The notes: a model not told the origin generated them from the sequence alone. Counted from the first letter of the stretch, positions 41,254 to 50,805 are shown. The stretch is 64,000 nt of DNA from Prevotella sp. (GCA_017623155.1 JAGAPR010000004.1:1-64000), one strand, 5' to 3'. Numbers and translations are program-made.

Positions 41254-43527
41254 TTACATAATCTGATTGACAGTCTGCATGTTGTCTATCTTTTTCAGAC
41301 TGTTGATGATATCCGTTACGTCATCGCGGTCGTGAACTTTTAGTTCTATGGCTCCGTCGAATATACCCTCGTCTGACGAAAGGGTTATCTTATGAATGTT
41401 TACGTTCATCTGCTCGGATATAACCTTTGTCACTTCGTTGAGCATTCCGATGCGGTCAATACCTTTAAGATGTATCGTCGCGTCGAAATACAGTCGCTTG
41501 TGCATATCCCATTTCGCGTCGAGTATGCGGTTGCCGAAGCTTGATTTCAACTTTGTTGCCACAGGACATGAGCGTTTGTGTATCTCGACTTGGTTCTTGT
41601 TGTCGATAAATCCGAGTATGTCGTCACCGGGAATAGGATGGCAACAGTGCGTAAACTTGTATTGTGTGATGTTGTCATCCGTAATGAAAATAGGTTTTTT
41701 GCGGTTGAATTTTTCCGGAACGGTGAATAGCTTGAGCGATTTAGACTCGCTCTTGTCTGTCTTTCCGGAACTTAGGAACGGCACATACTTGCGCCAACCT
41801 CTGCCGTTCTTTTTGTTCTTTTTGTTTTTGCCTTGCAGCTCGTCGATATCCTTTTCGCCAAGTATTATAGTCTTTTCTCCAAGCGATTGGAAGAATGTTT
41901 CGCGTTTTTGTACCTCATGATATGCCGCGAGCTGGTCTGCTATGGCGTTTGTGTATTTGAAATCGTGCTTGTTTAGGAACTCGTTGAGAATTTCTTCTCC
42001 TTGTTTTTGAATTTCTCTTCCGTCGCGTCTGAGTATTGCCTGTATTTTGGCTTTGGCCTTTGCCGTGGATACGAAGTTGGTCCACGACTGTTGAACATGT
42101 TGCGATTTGGATGTGAGGATTTCCACTTGATCGCCGCTTTGCAGTTTATGACTCAGCGGAACGAGCTTGTGATTGACTTTTGCGCCGATGCAATGGCTGC
42201 CGAGAAAAGTGTGAATGGAGAATGCAAAATCGAGTGCCGTGCATCCGGCAGGCATCGTTTTTATTTCACCTTTTGGCGTGAAAACGAATATTTCGGATGA
42301 AAAAAGGTTCATCTTTATGGCATCGAGGAAGTCCATGGCGTCGGGTTGCGGGTCGTCGAGAATTTCCTTTATGGTGTGAAGCCACTCGTTCAACTCGCCT
42401 TCGTCTTCAGTAAACTCCACTTGTCCGTCTTCCTTGTATTTCCAATGGGCGGCCAATCCCTGCTCGGCTATCTCGTCCATGCGGTCGGAACGTATCTGAA
42501 CTTCTATCCATCGGCCCTGTTTCGACATGAGGGTGACGTGCAATGCCTGATATCCGTTGGCTTTCGGATGGTTGAGCCAATCGCGTAATCTGTCGGGATG
42601 CGATTGGTATATCTTGCTGATTGCCACGTAAATATTGAAACATTCGTTGATTTCTTCCTCGCGACTCTTGGGCCTGAATATGATGCGGACGGCGAGGATG
42701 TCGTATATTTCTTCGAATGTGACGTGCTTGGTCTGCATCTTATGCCAGATGGAGTAGGGGCTTTTGATACGCTCTTTGATGGAATATTCGATGCCCATCT
42801 CTTTCAACGAGGCTTCGATAGGCATTGTAAATTGGTCGAACAGTGTTTGGCGCGACTCTTGCGTCGATGCCAATTTCTTGCGGATAGACTCGTATTGCTC
42901 GGGATGTTCATAGCGGAAACTCAAATCTTCAAGCTCCGTCTTTATTTTATTCAGTCCCAATCGATTGGCAAGCGGTGCGTAGATATACAGCGTCTCACCG
43001 GCAATTTTGTATTTTTTGTTGGCCGGTTGGCTGTCGAGAGTGCGCATGTTGTGCAGTCTGTCGCATATTTTTATGAGTATGACCCTTATGTCATCGCTCA
43101 TGGTAAGCAATAGCTTTTTGAAATTCTCAGCTTGTGCCGATGCTTGATCGCCAAATATTCCGCCGCTGATTTTTGTCAGGCCGTCGACAATCTGGGCTAT
43201 TTTTGCACCAAAAATATTCTCGATATCCTCTGTCGTATAGTCGGTATCCTCGACCACATCGTGCAACAGTGCGGCGCAGATACTTGTCGAGCCGAGCCCG
43301 ACCTCCTCACAAGCTATTTGCGCTACGGCTATCGGGTGCATAATATAAGGCTCTCCCGACAATCTTCTAACTCCCTTATGGGCTTGTCTCGCAAAGTTGA
43401 AAGCCTTGGTGATGATATCTACTTTCTTGCGGTGACGTGACGAAATGTAAGTGTCCAACAGGTGCTGGAACGCTCCGTTGATAAGTTCTGCGTCTGCCGC
43501 TTCTCTCTTAATCTGTTCGTCTTCCAT
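41254..43527 (-). CDS. RelA/SpoT homologue, bifunctional (p)ppGpp synthetase/hydrolase
   Basis: A 757-residue long RSH enzyme of the stringent response. The hydrolase HD domain is intact (HPIAVAQIACEEVGL, CAALLHDVVEDTDYT; about residues 62-100). The synthetase domain has DILAVRIIFRP, KANGYQALHVTLMSK and WIEVQIRSDRMDEIAEQG. TGS (VFTPKGEIKTMPAGCTALDFAFSIH) and a C-terminal ACT domain (RLYFDATIHLKGIDRIGMLNEVTKV) follow. Both activities should therefore be present. It is last in the parA-parB-DUF5683-mltD-rsh run typical of Bacteroidota. Many lineages of the order carry two RSH genes; only one is in view. Confidence 0.95.
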   Translation of the reverse strand: MEDEQIKREAADAELINGAFQHLLDTYISSRHRKKVDIITKAFNFARQAHKGVRRLSGEPYIMHPIAVAQIACEEVGLGSTSICAALLHDVVEDTDYTTEDIENIFGAKIAQIVDGLTKISGGIFGDQASAQAENFKKLLLTMSDDIRVILIKICDRLHNMRTLDSQPANKKYKIAGETLYIYAPLANRLGLNKIKTELEDLSFRYEHPEQYESIRKKLASTQESRQTLFDQFTMPIEASLKEMGIEYSIKERIKSPYSIWHKMQTKHVTFEEIYDILAVRIIFRPKSREEEINECFNIYVAISKIYQSHPDRLRDWLNHPKANGYQALHVTLMSKQGRWIEVQIRSDRMDEIAEQGLAAHWKYKEDGQVEFTEDEGELNEWLHTIKEILDDPQPDAMDFLDAIKMNLFSSEIFVFTPKGEIKTMPAGCTALDFAFSIHTFLGSHCIGAKVNHKLVPLSHKLQSGDQVEILTSKSQHVQQSWTNFVSTAKAKAKIQAILRRDGREIQKQGEEILNEFLNKHDFKYTNAIADQLAAYHEVQKRETFFQSLGEKTIILGEKDIDELQGKNKKNKKNGRGWRKYVPFLSSGKTDKSESKSLKLFTVPEKFNRKKPIFITDDNITQYKFTHCCHPIPGDDILGFIDNKNQVEIHKRSCPVATKLKSSFGNRILDAKWDMHKRLYFDATIHLKGIDRIGMLNEVTKVISEQMNVNIHKITLSSDEGIFDGAIELKVHDRDDVTDIINSLKKIDNMQTVNQIM

Positions 43528-43554
43528 TATTATGTCCTCCCGAATGATTGCTTG

Positions 43555-44910
43555 TTATTTCACTCTGAGTTTCTTTCCGGCACGTATGTTGGTGCCTTTT
43601 ATGCCGTTGAGTTGTTTTAGTCGGCTTACGGTCGTGCCGTGTTTGCGTGCTATTTCAGACAGAGTCTGCCCGCTTTTTATTGTAATGCTCTTTCTTGAAC
43701 CTCGGCTTCTTCTACTTCTTGAAGAGTAGCGTGATTTGCTTCTTGAAGTGGATTTGCTTCTTGATGCGTATGCAGGAGCATCGTCATTGACGGCAACCTC
43801 GGTGCGTTTGTTCAAAAGTTCTTCCGCCTTATAGTTGCAAATCTCTTCTTCGTTGTCTATGAATTTGCCTATTTCGGTCTGAGGAAGCCTTATATATGTC
43901 ATCTCGGATGCGCCCGGCACTATGTCACGGCGATATGCCGGGTTGAGTGTTCTCAGTTGTTCAATGTCTGTTCCGCATACGGCCGCAATCTGTTCGAGGT
44001 GTATGTTCTTGTTTACCATTATCGTATCGGTCTTTGCCGGCAGTCTTGTTGTCATCGGACAGATGTTATGTTCGCAGTAATATGTCATGATATAGTTTGC
44101 CGCAATGAATGCCGGAACATATCCTCTGGTCTCTTTCGGAAGATAAGGATATATCTGCCAATAGTCTTTCGAGCCGTTGGAGCGGTGTATTGCTTTGTTT
44201 ATTTGGTCGGGACCGCAGTTATATGCCGCGATGACAAGGTTCCAGTCACCGAATATTTTGTATAAGTCGCTGAGGTAATGAGCTGCTGCATACGATGCTT
44301 TTACCGGGTCACGGCGTTCGTCTACCAGTGAGTTTACTTTCAGTCCGTAGTGCTTTCCGGTGACAAGCATGAATTGCCATAATCCTGTCGCGCCCACTCT
44401 TGACACTGCTGTCGGGTTTAGTGCAGACTCGATTACAGGCAAATAACGTAGTTCGAGCGGCAGGTTGTATGCTTCGAGAGCCTCTTCGAATATGGGCATA
44501 TAGAAGTTCGATGCGCCGAGCATGTAGCTGACGGAGTGTCTTAACCGTCCGCTGTATCTGTCGATAAACTTCTGTACTACGTCGTTATGCGGCATCTCTA
44601 TGACAGAAGGTATGCGGCTGAGTCTGTCGATGTATACTTCTTTCGTGAAAACGGGATTGATATCTTTCATCCGACAGTCGTTATCTTCATCAAGATAAGT
44701 CTTCGACATATACAAATTCATCAGACTGTCAATATCCTGTTCCATGGCTTCGGGCACTTCAATTATCTCGTCTCGTCCCTCATTATCCGTTACTGTTATT
44801 TCATTGTCAGTCGTTGTTATATTGTTGTCGCCAATCGAATTTTGGGCATGCGTCATATAGTTGCCTGTAAACAGGATGGCGGCTGTCATTAAAATAGTTT
44901 TTTTATTCAT
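43555..44910 (-). CDS. mltD: Membrane-bound lytic murein transglycosylase D-like
   Basis: A 451-residue periplasmic lytic transglycosylase that cleaves peptidoglycan glycan strands. A signal peptide (to about residue 22) is followed by an SLT domain with catalytic Glu in LPVIESALNPTAVSRVGATGLWQFM, and YNCGPDQINKAI. Two LysM modules follow: IHLEQIAAVCGTDIEQLRTLN and, after a Ser/Arg-rich linker (SRSKSTSRSKSRYSSRSRRS), ITIKSGQTLSEIARKHGTT at the C-terminus. There is no lipobox, so it is probably soluble. It lies 27 bases upstream of rsh. Confidence 0.93.
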   Translation of the reverse strand: MNKKTILMTAAILFTGNYMTHAQNSIGDNNITTTDNEITVTDNEGRDEIIEVPEAMEQDIDSLMNLYMSKTYLDEDNDCRMKDINPVFTKEVYIDRLSRIPSVIEMPHNDVVQKFIDRYSGRLRHSVSYMLGASNFYMPIFEEALEAYNLPLELRYLPVIESALNPTAVSRVGATGLWQFMLVTGKHYGLKVNSLVDERRDPVKASYAAAHYLSDLYKIFGDWNLVIAAYNCGPDQINKAIHRSNGSKDYWQIYPYLPKETRGYVPAFIAANYIMTYYCEHNICPMTTRLPAKTDTIMVNKNIHLEQIAAVCGTDIEQLRTLNPAYRRDIVPGASEMTYIRLPQTEIGKFIDNEEEICNYKAEELLNKRTEVAVNDDAPAYASRSKSTSRSKSRYSSRSRRSRGSRKSITIKSGQTLSEIARKHGTTVSRLKQLNGIKGTNIRAGKKLRVK

Positions 44911-45046
44911 TATTATTTAGCAATATTCGTTTGGTTATATATCAATGATTGTTGTTTTATGAAGATATTATTAGTTGTAGCTTGATGTCTTTTCACATGT
45001 TGCTTGCAAGCAGTTTTGTCGTCTGTTTTTTCAGATATTCATTCGT

Positions 45047-45811
45047 TCAGAATGTAAAACTGCATTGCAGGCCGATGGCCGCGTTTTCGAGCGAGTGGCT
45101 TCCTGTCTCTACCCTGAGAACGGCCGGTTCCACTCTGAGGCTCAAATCGTTCGAAATGTCAAATTCCGACAGCTCGGCATCCACGTAAGCGTCAATTACC
45201 GATAGAGCGTACACGCCGAGAAGACAGAAGAAACTAAGGTCGCGCCAACGGCGGTATTTATCTTTTCTGCTTTTAAATATTTTCTTGTAGCGCTCTTCGT
45301 TCGCCTCGTTTATTTGCATGCCGAGATGCAAGAACATGTTGTAACTCTGTGTGGTAGGGTCATCATCCATTATGTCGAGATATGCCTGAGAGTAATCTTT
45401 ATACATCATGTTGTTCCAGTTCATGGCATACAAGCACCCCATTATGCCTCCGTAGAATATCGGCAGTTTCCAATATTTGCGGTTGTATATCTGTCCCGCT
45501 CCGGGAATTACCATTCCGAGCCACATCGCCCGCTGCGGATCAGGTCGCCATGCGTCATGGTCTTTTGCCGCTTTTATTGCTCTGCGGGCTTCTTTCTCTA
45601 TTCTTTTCTGTTCTTTTTTTGCGGCTTTCTCATCAAAGGTAACCGTATCTGTTGCGGCCAAGAGACGGCCTATGCTGTCTGTTGTGACAACGGAAACGAT
45701 TGCAGTATCGGGCAAAACATTATCCTGTGCCGACAGTTCTGCACTACTTGTTGCCAGCATCAGTGCCACTGTCGAGGTCCGAAGCGCGGATATGATTTTG
45801 TTTCGTTTCAC
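45047..45811 (-). CDS. DUF5683-domain protein
   Basis: A 254-residue protein with a signal peptide or anchor (residues 1-28), a charged helix (KAAKKEQKRIEKEARRAIKAAKDHD) and the DUF5683 core: WRPDPQRAMWLGMVIPGAGQIYNRKYWKLPIFYGGIMGC with two hydrophobic hairpins. The C-terminal beta part ends LENAAIGLQCSFTF, suggestive of an outer-membrane final strand. The function is unknown, but it is conserved between parB and mltD in the order. It starts 15 bases after parB. Confidence 0.82.
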   Translation of the reverse strand: MKRNKIISALRTSTVALMLATSSAELSAQDNVLPDTAIVSVVTTDSIGRLLAATDTVTFDEKAAKKEQKRIEKEARRAIKAAKDHDAWRPDPQRAMWLGMVIPGAGQIYNRKYWKLPIFYGGIMGCLYAMNWNNMMYKDYSQAYLDIMDDDPTTQSYNMFLHLGMQINEANEERYKKIFKSRKDKYRRWRDLSFFCLLGVYALSVIDAYVDAELSEFDISNDLSLRVEPAVLRVETGSHSLENAAIGLQCSFTF

Positions 45812-45826
45812 TTACCGCCGTTTGTG

Positions 45827-46756
45827 TTATTTGTTGTTCACGCTGTCGAGCGCGTTCATTATTCGTTCAAGTTCTTCTTCGTTGGCGAATGATATGCTTA
45901 TTTTCCCTTTCCCTTTGGGTGAGCATGTCATGCGGACATCGGTCTTGAAGAAGTCGGCCAGACGGTCTCTCAGTGTCGTAAACTCTTCCGGCATATGTGA
46001 TTTCGCGGTTATTTTTTTCTTTGCCGTCTGCACGTCCTGCCCGCTTTTGAGCATGTTCACCATCTCTTCAACCTTGCGCACCGAGTATCCGTTCTTCTGT
46101 ATTTCCTTGAACAACTTTATCTGTACGCTCGGACTGTCTATTGCCAACAATGCTCTTGCGTGTCCCATGTCAATCTCTTTGTTTTTGAGAGCCATCTGAA
46201 CCTGTGCCGGCAGCTTGAGCAGTCGCATGTAGTTGGTCACCGCCGCACGGCTTTTTCCCACCCGCTCTGCGATTTTTTCTTGTGTCATGCCTGTTGTTTC
46301 GGACAGATGCTCGTATGCGAGCGCAATTTCGATGGCATTCAGGTCCTCGCGTTGTATGTTTTCCACAAGAGCCATTTCCATTACGCTCTCATCCTCAACG
46401 GTGCGTATATATGCCGGTATTGCTTTCAGCCCGGCTCTTTGCGATGCTCTCCAACGTCGTTCGCCGGCTATAATCTGATACTTTCCATCAACTGTCTGTC
46501 TCAGTGTTATGGGCTGTATGATGCCTATTTCGCTGATGCTGTGAGCCAGTTCGTTAAGCGCGTTTTCGTCAAATTCTCGTCTCGGCTGATTGGGGTTAGG
46601 CTCTATCAGTTCAACGGATATCTCGCTGAGGTTGGAAGAGCCCTGTGTGCGCACGTCGCCTGTGTCTATCAGCGCGTCGAGTCCGCGGCCGTTTCCTATG
46701 TCGTCGAGCCCTCTTCCGAGCACGCTTTTGTTACCGTATTTCTTATGTACTGCCAT
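45827..46756 (-). CDS. parB: Chromosome partitioning protein ParB
   Basis: A 309-residue CTP-dependent DNA clamp that binds parS sites near the origin. The CTP-binding domain shows LIEPNPNQPRREFDENALNELAHSI and the box GERRWRASQRAGL. The helix-turn-helix is TGMTQEKIAERVGKSRAAVTNYMRLLKLP. The C-terminal dimerisation domain is conserved. It is downstream of parA, separated by a 180-base stretch with a large inverted repeat, which is unusual because parA and parB are commonly adjacent. Confidence 0.95.
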   Translation of the reverse strand: MAVHKKYGNKSVLGRGLDDIGNGRGLDALIDTGDVRTQGSSNLSEISVELIEPNPNQPRREFDENALNELAHSISEIGIIQPITLRQTVDGKYQIIAGERRWRASQRAGLKAIPAYIRTVEDESVMEMALVENIQREDLNAIEIALAYEHLSETTGMTQEKIAERVGKSRAAVTNYMRLLKLPAQVQMALKNKEIDMGHARALLAIDSPSVQIKLFKEIQKNGYSVRKVEEMVNMLKSGQDVQTAKKKITAKSHMPEEFTTLRDRLADFFKTDVRMTCSPKGKGKISISFANEEELERIMNALDSVNNK

Positions 46757-46769
46757 TTCTTTTAATTTT

Positions 46770-46930
46770 GAATGTTGAATTACGAATGTTGAATTACGAG
46801 TTGTCAGCCTGCGGCTGATGTGGAATTATGGAATTACGAATTATTCTGCGCACAGACAATTCGTAATTGGTTAACTCTACATCAGCCGCAGGCTGACAAC
46901 TCGTAATTCAACATTCGTAATTCAACATTC
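46770..46930. repeat. 52-bp perfect inverted repeat between parA and parB
   Basis: Arms 46770-46821 and 46879-46930 are exact inverted copies over 52 bases. Each arm contains two GAATGTTGAATTAC units and then the core GTCAGCCTGCGGCTGATGT. The 57-base loop holds a smaller inverted repeat (AATTACGAATT / AATTCGTAATT). It lies within the parA-parB transcription unit. A degenerate relative occurs at 61090-61166. Confidence 0.9.
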
Positions 46931-46936
46931 GTAATT

Positions 46937-47698
46937 TCAATTCTTGTTTATTATCTCTTTTGCCAGCGCAAGGTGGTTTTTGCTTCCCGTGGAGTCGGCG
47001 TCATAGAGAATGACTGGCAATCCGTGACTCGGGCTTTCGCTAAGTTTCACGTTTCGCTGTATCACTGTTTTGAACACAAGCTCTTGGAAATGACGTTTCA
47101 CCTCGTCGTAAATCTGATTGGCAAGTTTCAGTCGCGAGTCGTACATCGTGAGCAGAAAACCTTCTATTTCCAGTCTTGTGTTCAACTTGCTCTTTATTAT
47201 TTTTATGGTGTTGAGCAGCTTGCTGATACCTTCGAGCGCGAAGTATTCGCACTGAACCGGTATTATCACCGAGTCGGCCGCGGTGAGAGAGTTCACCGTT
47301 ATGAGGCCGAGCGAGGGGCTGCAGTCGATGAGTATGTAGTCATATTCGTTCTTGATGGGGTCGAGAAGACGTTTCACTACCTTTTCCCTGTCTTCGAGAT
47401 TAAGCATCTCAATTTCCGCTCCCACGAGATCGATGTGGCTCGGAATGATGTCGAGCCCGTCTATATCTGTTGTGTATATGGCATCGCGCACATCTGCGTG
47501 GGCTATGATGCACTCATAGAGCGAGCAGTCCACTTGTTTGATGTCTACACCGAGGCCGCTCGAAGCGTTGGCCTGCGGGTCGGCATCAACCACTAACACG
47601 TTTTTCTCTAATGTGGCAAGCGAGGCTGCCAGATTGATGGTGGTAGTGGTTTTACCCACGCCGCCTTTTTGATTTGCTAATGCGATTATTTTTCCCAT
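46937..47698 (-). CDS. parA: Chromosome partitioning ATPase ParA (Soj)
   Basis: A 253-residue deviant-Walker ATPase. The P-loop is ANQKGGVGKTTTTINLAASLA (the signature Lys and the catalytic Lys both present), Walker A' VVDADPQANASSGLG, and Walker B YILIDCSPSLGLITVN. I start at ATG 47698 (MGKIIALANQK); the frame runs five codons further up. It probably forms a unit with parB, DUF5683, mltD and rsh. Confidence 0.95.
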   Translation of the reverse strand: MGKIIALANQKGGVGKTTTTINLAASLATLEKNVLVVDADPQANASSGLGVDIKQVDCSLYECIIAHADVRDAIYTTDIDGLDIIPSHIDLVGAEIEMLNLEDREKVVKRLLDPIKNEYDYILIDCSPSLGLITVNSLTAADSVIIPVQCEYFALEGISKLLNTIKIIKSKLNTRLEIEGFLLTMYDSRLKLANQIYDEVKRHFQELVFKTVIQRNVKLSESPSHGLPVILYDADSTGSKNHLALAKEIINKN

Positions 47699-47737
47699 TT
47701 TACATGTTGCCACGTGGTGATGGCTCTTTGATTTGCT

Positions 47738-47747
47738 TGCAAAGTTA
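47738..47747 (-). promoter_or_regulatory. -7 promoter element of parA
   Basis: Minus-strand TAACTTTGCA, 39 bases before the parA ATG. Confidence 0.65.
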
Positions 47748-47789
47748 CATATTTTATATTAGAAAATGCCATTTATGGCGCATTTTTAG

Positions 47790-47798
47790 TAATTTTGC
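47790..47798 (+). promoter_or_regulatory. -7 promoter element of surE-lpxB
   Basis: TAATTTTGC, 22 bases before the surE ATG at 47821. Confidence 0.7.
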
Positions 47799-47820
47799 AC
47801 AATAAAAAGTGACAAAAATT

Positions 47821-48594
47821 ATGGAAAAAGAAAGACCTCTGATATTGATTTCAAACGACGACGGCTATCACTCCAAGGGATTGCGCTGTCTGATAGATAT
47901 GCTCAGTCCCATCGCGCGGTTGCTCGTGTGCGCTCCCGAGTCGGGGCGTAGCGGCTTCTCGTGTGCTTTCTCGGCAGCCGAGCCGTTGCGACTGAAACTG
48001 CGCCGCAAATGGGACGGCGTGGAGATATGGTCGTGTAGCGGCACGCCGGTGGATTGCGTGAAAATGGCTCTCAGTCAGTTATGCGGCGGGCGACGCCCTG
48101 ATATGATAATTGGCGGTATTAATCATGGCGACAACGCATCCGTGAACACGCATTATTCCGGTACGATGGGCGTCACGCTCGAAGGTTGCATGAAGTATAT
48201 CCCCTCCGTGGCGTTCTCGCTCTGCGACCATAGCGACGATGCTGATTTCGCTCCCATGACGGATATCGTAAAACGAATAACGGAACAGGTGCTTGCCAAC
48301 GGACTGCCGAAAGGTGTATGTCTGAACGTGAACTTCCCGCTCGGCAACTCGTATAAAGGAGTGAAAGTGTGCCGTATGGCGCATGGCACGTGGGATAACG
48401 AGGTCGTGAAATGCCGCCATCCAAGAGGCTACGACTATTATTGGATGACGGGAGAGTATACCAACGACGAGCCGATGGCCGACGATACGGACAATTATGC
48501 GCTCACGCACGGATATGTGGCCGTGACGCCGACACGTATTGATGTCACGGCTTATGAGTTTTTTGAACAGATAAAACACTGGAATTTGCAATGA
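47821..48594 (+). CDS. surE: 5'/3'-nucleotidase SurE
   Basis: A 257-residue stationary-phase survival phosphatase. The metal site is ISNDDGYHSKGLRCL (Asp-Asp pair near residues 12-13), with SGTPVDCVKMAL and GGINHGDNASVNTHYSGTMG completing it. I start at ATG 47821; a GTG at 47809 lies in frame. The stop overlaps the lpxB start (ATGA, 48591-48594), so the two are translationally coupled, an arrangement seen in other Bacteroidota. Confidence 0.95.
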   Translation: MEKERPLILISNDDGYHSKGLRCLIDMLSPIARLLVCAPESGRSGFSCAFSAAEPLRLKLRRKWDGVEIWSCSGTPVDCVKMALSQLCGGRRPDMIIGGINHGDNASVNTHYSGTMGVTLEGCMKYIPSVAFSLCDHSDDADFAPMTDIVKRITEQVLANGLPKGVCLNVNFPLGNSYKGVKVCRMAHGTWDNEVVKCRHPRGYDYYWMTGEYTNDEPMADDTDNYALTHGYVAVTPTRIDVTAYEFFEQIKHWNLQ

Positions 48595-49721
48595 AATATT
48601 ATCTGATAGCCGGTGAAGCCAGTGGCGATTTGCATGCTTCGTGTCTGATGCACGCTCTGAAAAGACACGACCCGGAGGCGGAATTCAGGTTTATCGGAGG
48701 TGACCTGATGGCCGCCGAGGGCGGTACATGCGTGCGCCACTATCGTGAGTTGGCCTATATGGGATTTATTCCCGTGTTGCGACATCTGCCCACAATACTC
48801 GGAAACATGCGTATGTGTAAGCGCGACATAGCACGGTGGAGGCCCGACGCGCTTATTCTCACAGACTATCCGGGGTTTAATCTCTCCGTGGCGAAATATG
48901 TGAAAGCGCATACCGATATACCCATATTCTACTATATATCGCCTAAGATATGGGCGTGGAAAGAGTATCGCATCAAGAGTATAAAGCGGGATGTAGACCG
49001 GATGTTCTGCATATTGCCTTTCGAGATTGATTTTTATGAGGGCAGACACGGCTATCCGATAGACTATGTGGGCAACCCGACGGTGGCGGAGGTCGACTCG
49101 TTTCTCGCTTCGCGCAATCCGTCGGATACTGTTTCGTGCAAGCCCGTGATAGCGTTGCTACCCGGCTCGCGGCGTCAGGAGATTAAAGACAACCTGCCGG
49201 CGATGCTTGAGGCTGCCTCGGTTTATACCGACAAATATGCCGTTGTTGTTGCGGGAGCCCCCGGGATAGAGCCCGATTATTATCATGACGTGATTGGCGA
49301 AAGGTGTAATGAAGTGACAATACTGCACGGACAGACCTATCGCTTGCTGGCTTCTTCGGCGGCAGCGGTGGTCACAAGTGGCACGGCAACGCTCGAAACG
49401 GCACTTTTCGACGTGCCGCAGGTGGTGTGCTACAAAACTCCGCTCCCGAAACTTGTTTCTTTCTTGCGCCGCCATTTACTGAAAGTGAGATACATATCGC
49501 TCGTAAATCTTATTTGCGACAGCGAGGTGGTGCGCGAACTTGTGGCTTCTTCTTTCTCTGTGGAAAATATCCGTGGTGAGTTAGGCGCGATACTTCCGGG
49601 AACTGCCGGAGCAGCGCGCATGAAAGAAGACTATCGCAAACTGCGTGAACGACTCGGCTCGGGAGACGCGGCCGACAATGCGGCGCGATTGATAGTGGGT
49701 CGGATTGTGGCAAAAGAATGA
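48591..49721 (+). CDS. lpxB: Lipid-A-disaccharide synthase
   Basis: A 376-residue peripheral membrane GT19 glycosyltransferase joining UDP-diacylglucosamine to lipid X. The N-terminus MKYYLIAGEASGDLHASCLM and segments FRFIGGDLMAAEGG, DYPGFNLSVAKY, YYISPKIWAWKEYRIKSIK, ALLPGSRRQEIKDNLPAM and VTSGTATLETALFDVPQVV are all LpxB hallmarks. Its length is typical. The other lpx genes are outside the window. Confidence 0.96.
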   Translation: MKYYLIAGEASGDLHASCLMHALKRHDPEAEFRFIGGDLMAAEGGTCVRHYRELAYMGFIPVLRHLPTILGNMRMCKRDIARWRPDALILTDYPGFNLSVAKYVKAHTDIPIFYYISPKIWAWKEYRIKSIKRDVDRMFCILPFEIDFYEGRHGYPIDYVGNPTVAEVDSFLASRNPSDTVSCKPVIALLPGSRRQEIKDNLPAMLEAASVYTDKYAVVVAGAPGIEPDYYHDVIGERCNEVTILHGQTYRLLASSAAAVVTSGTATLETALFDVPQVVCYKTPLPKLVSFLRRHLLKVRYISLVNLICDSEVVRELVASSFSVENIRGELGAILPGTAGAARMKEDYRKLRERLGSGDAADNAARLIVGRIVAKE

Positions 49722-49765
49722 ACACGGTAAAATGCAAGTTACGACTTCTTTTGAAAAGGTTGAAA

Positions 49766-49852
49766 TGTTACGCGGCTGACGTAACATTGATACGCGGTCG
49801 GCGTAACATCGTTACTTGGCCGTAGTAAAAGTGTTACTTGGGCCGCGTAACA
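49766..49852. repeat. GTTAC-type intergenic repeat, copy B
   Basis: TGTTACGCGG (49766-49775) pairs with CCGCGTAACA (49843-49852). Inside are several further GTTAC/GTAAC motifs and GTTACTTGGCCGTAGTAA, which matches copy A at 38520. It lies 45 bases after lpxB and may help terminate it. From 49853 to 50026 the sequence is AT-rich with nothing recognisable. Confidence 0.6.
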
Positions 49853-50026
49853 CCCCCAAAAAAGCTTATAAGCACTCAAAAGGTGTATGTTTTTTGGGAT
49901 AATCTTGATGTGAACGCGCATTTACAAGACTTCCTGAATTACATTCCTGCTCTTTCCTGTTTACCGATAACAATATAATTTATATAAATTAAGCGCGTTA
50001 TATCCCGTAATATCGTTAATTATTTG

Positions 50027-50035
50027 TATATTTGC
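50027..50035 (+). promoter_or_regulatory. -7 promoter element of the ferredoxin-type membrane protein
   Basis: TATATTTGC, 20 bases before the ATG at 50056. Confidence 0.65.
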
Positions 50036-50055
50036 TGCATAAAATAATTTTTTTT

Positions 50056-50754
50056 ATGATAGCAAAAAAGTTTTATAAGCATTATCCCATCAAAGGGTAT
50101 GCACTTTATTGGATACTGATTGTATATCTCGTAGTGGGATGGTTCTATCCCGTAATCGGATTTTTGGCGCTCATCTGTATGATAGCTCCGGTTGCCTTTT
50201 CGGTGACTCGGGGACGCTGGTGGTGTGGCAACGCATGTCCGCGCGGCAGTTTATATGACAGGGCTCTTTCCAAATATTCGCCTCATCGCCCCATTCCGCG
50301 CTTTGTTCGCACATTCGCTTTCCGCCTGTTCATGGTGCTGTTCATCTTCACGATGTTCGGTGTGCAGATGTATTTTGCGTGGGGAGATTGGAACGCCATG
50401 GGGCGCGTGTTCTGGACAATAATACTCATCACTACCATTGTCGGCGTAATCTTGTCTTTCATCTACGCGCCGCGCACATGGTGCTCATTTTGTCCGATGG
50501 GCACGTTGTCATCGTGGGTGTCGCCGAAGAAAGCCCCTCTTCCCGCCGGGTTTACCAATATTCACGTGGCCGACACGTGCAGAATGAAATGCAAGAGTTG
50601 CGCCCGTGTGTGTCCGATGCAGATTGCGCCGTATGACAGCAGAGGGGCCGAAGAAGGTTATCTGCACCCCGACTGCATAAAATGTGGCAGGTGCGTGAAG
50701 GCTTGTCCCACACAAATAATGGAGCTTCGGCATGCCAAGAATATGGACAAGTAG
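50056..50754 (+). CDS. Membrane-bound 4Fe-4S protein (NapH/RdxA-like)
   Basis: A 232-residue inner-membrane protein with about four helices and Fe-S sites. Membrane-proximal Cys pairs lie in WWCGNACPRGSLYD and RTWCSFCPMGTLSSW. Two ferredoxin-type clusters follow: CRMKCKSCARVCPMQIA and CIKCGRCVKACPTQIM. This matches the NapH/CcoG/YccM group of electron-transfer proteins. ATG 50056 (MIAKKFYKHYPIKGYAL) is chosen over an upstream TTG within the promoter. The electron partner is unknown; the next gene is a YitT-family protein on the same strand. Confidence 0.85.
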   Translation: MIAKKFYKHYPIKGYALYWILIVYLVVGWFYPVIGFLALICMIAPVAFSVTRGRWWCGNACPRGSLYDRALSKYSPHRPIPRFVRTFAFRLFMVLFIFTMFGVQMYFAWGDWNAMGRVFWTIILITTIVGVILSFIYAPRTWCSFCPMGTLSSWVSPKKAPLPAGFTNIHVADTCRMKCKSCARVCPMQIAPYDSRGAEEGYLHPDCIKCGRCVKACPTQIMELRHAKNMDK

Positions 50755-50805
50755 GCGGGATATGTTGGTATAAGCTTCATGTGATATAAAAACATTATGT
50801 GACAC

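Noticed and set aside
47044..47056. parS-like sequence GTTTCACGTTTCG inside parA
   Set aside because: Only one half matches the TGTTTCACGTGAAACA consensus and no palindrome is formed.
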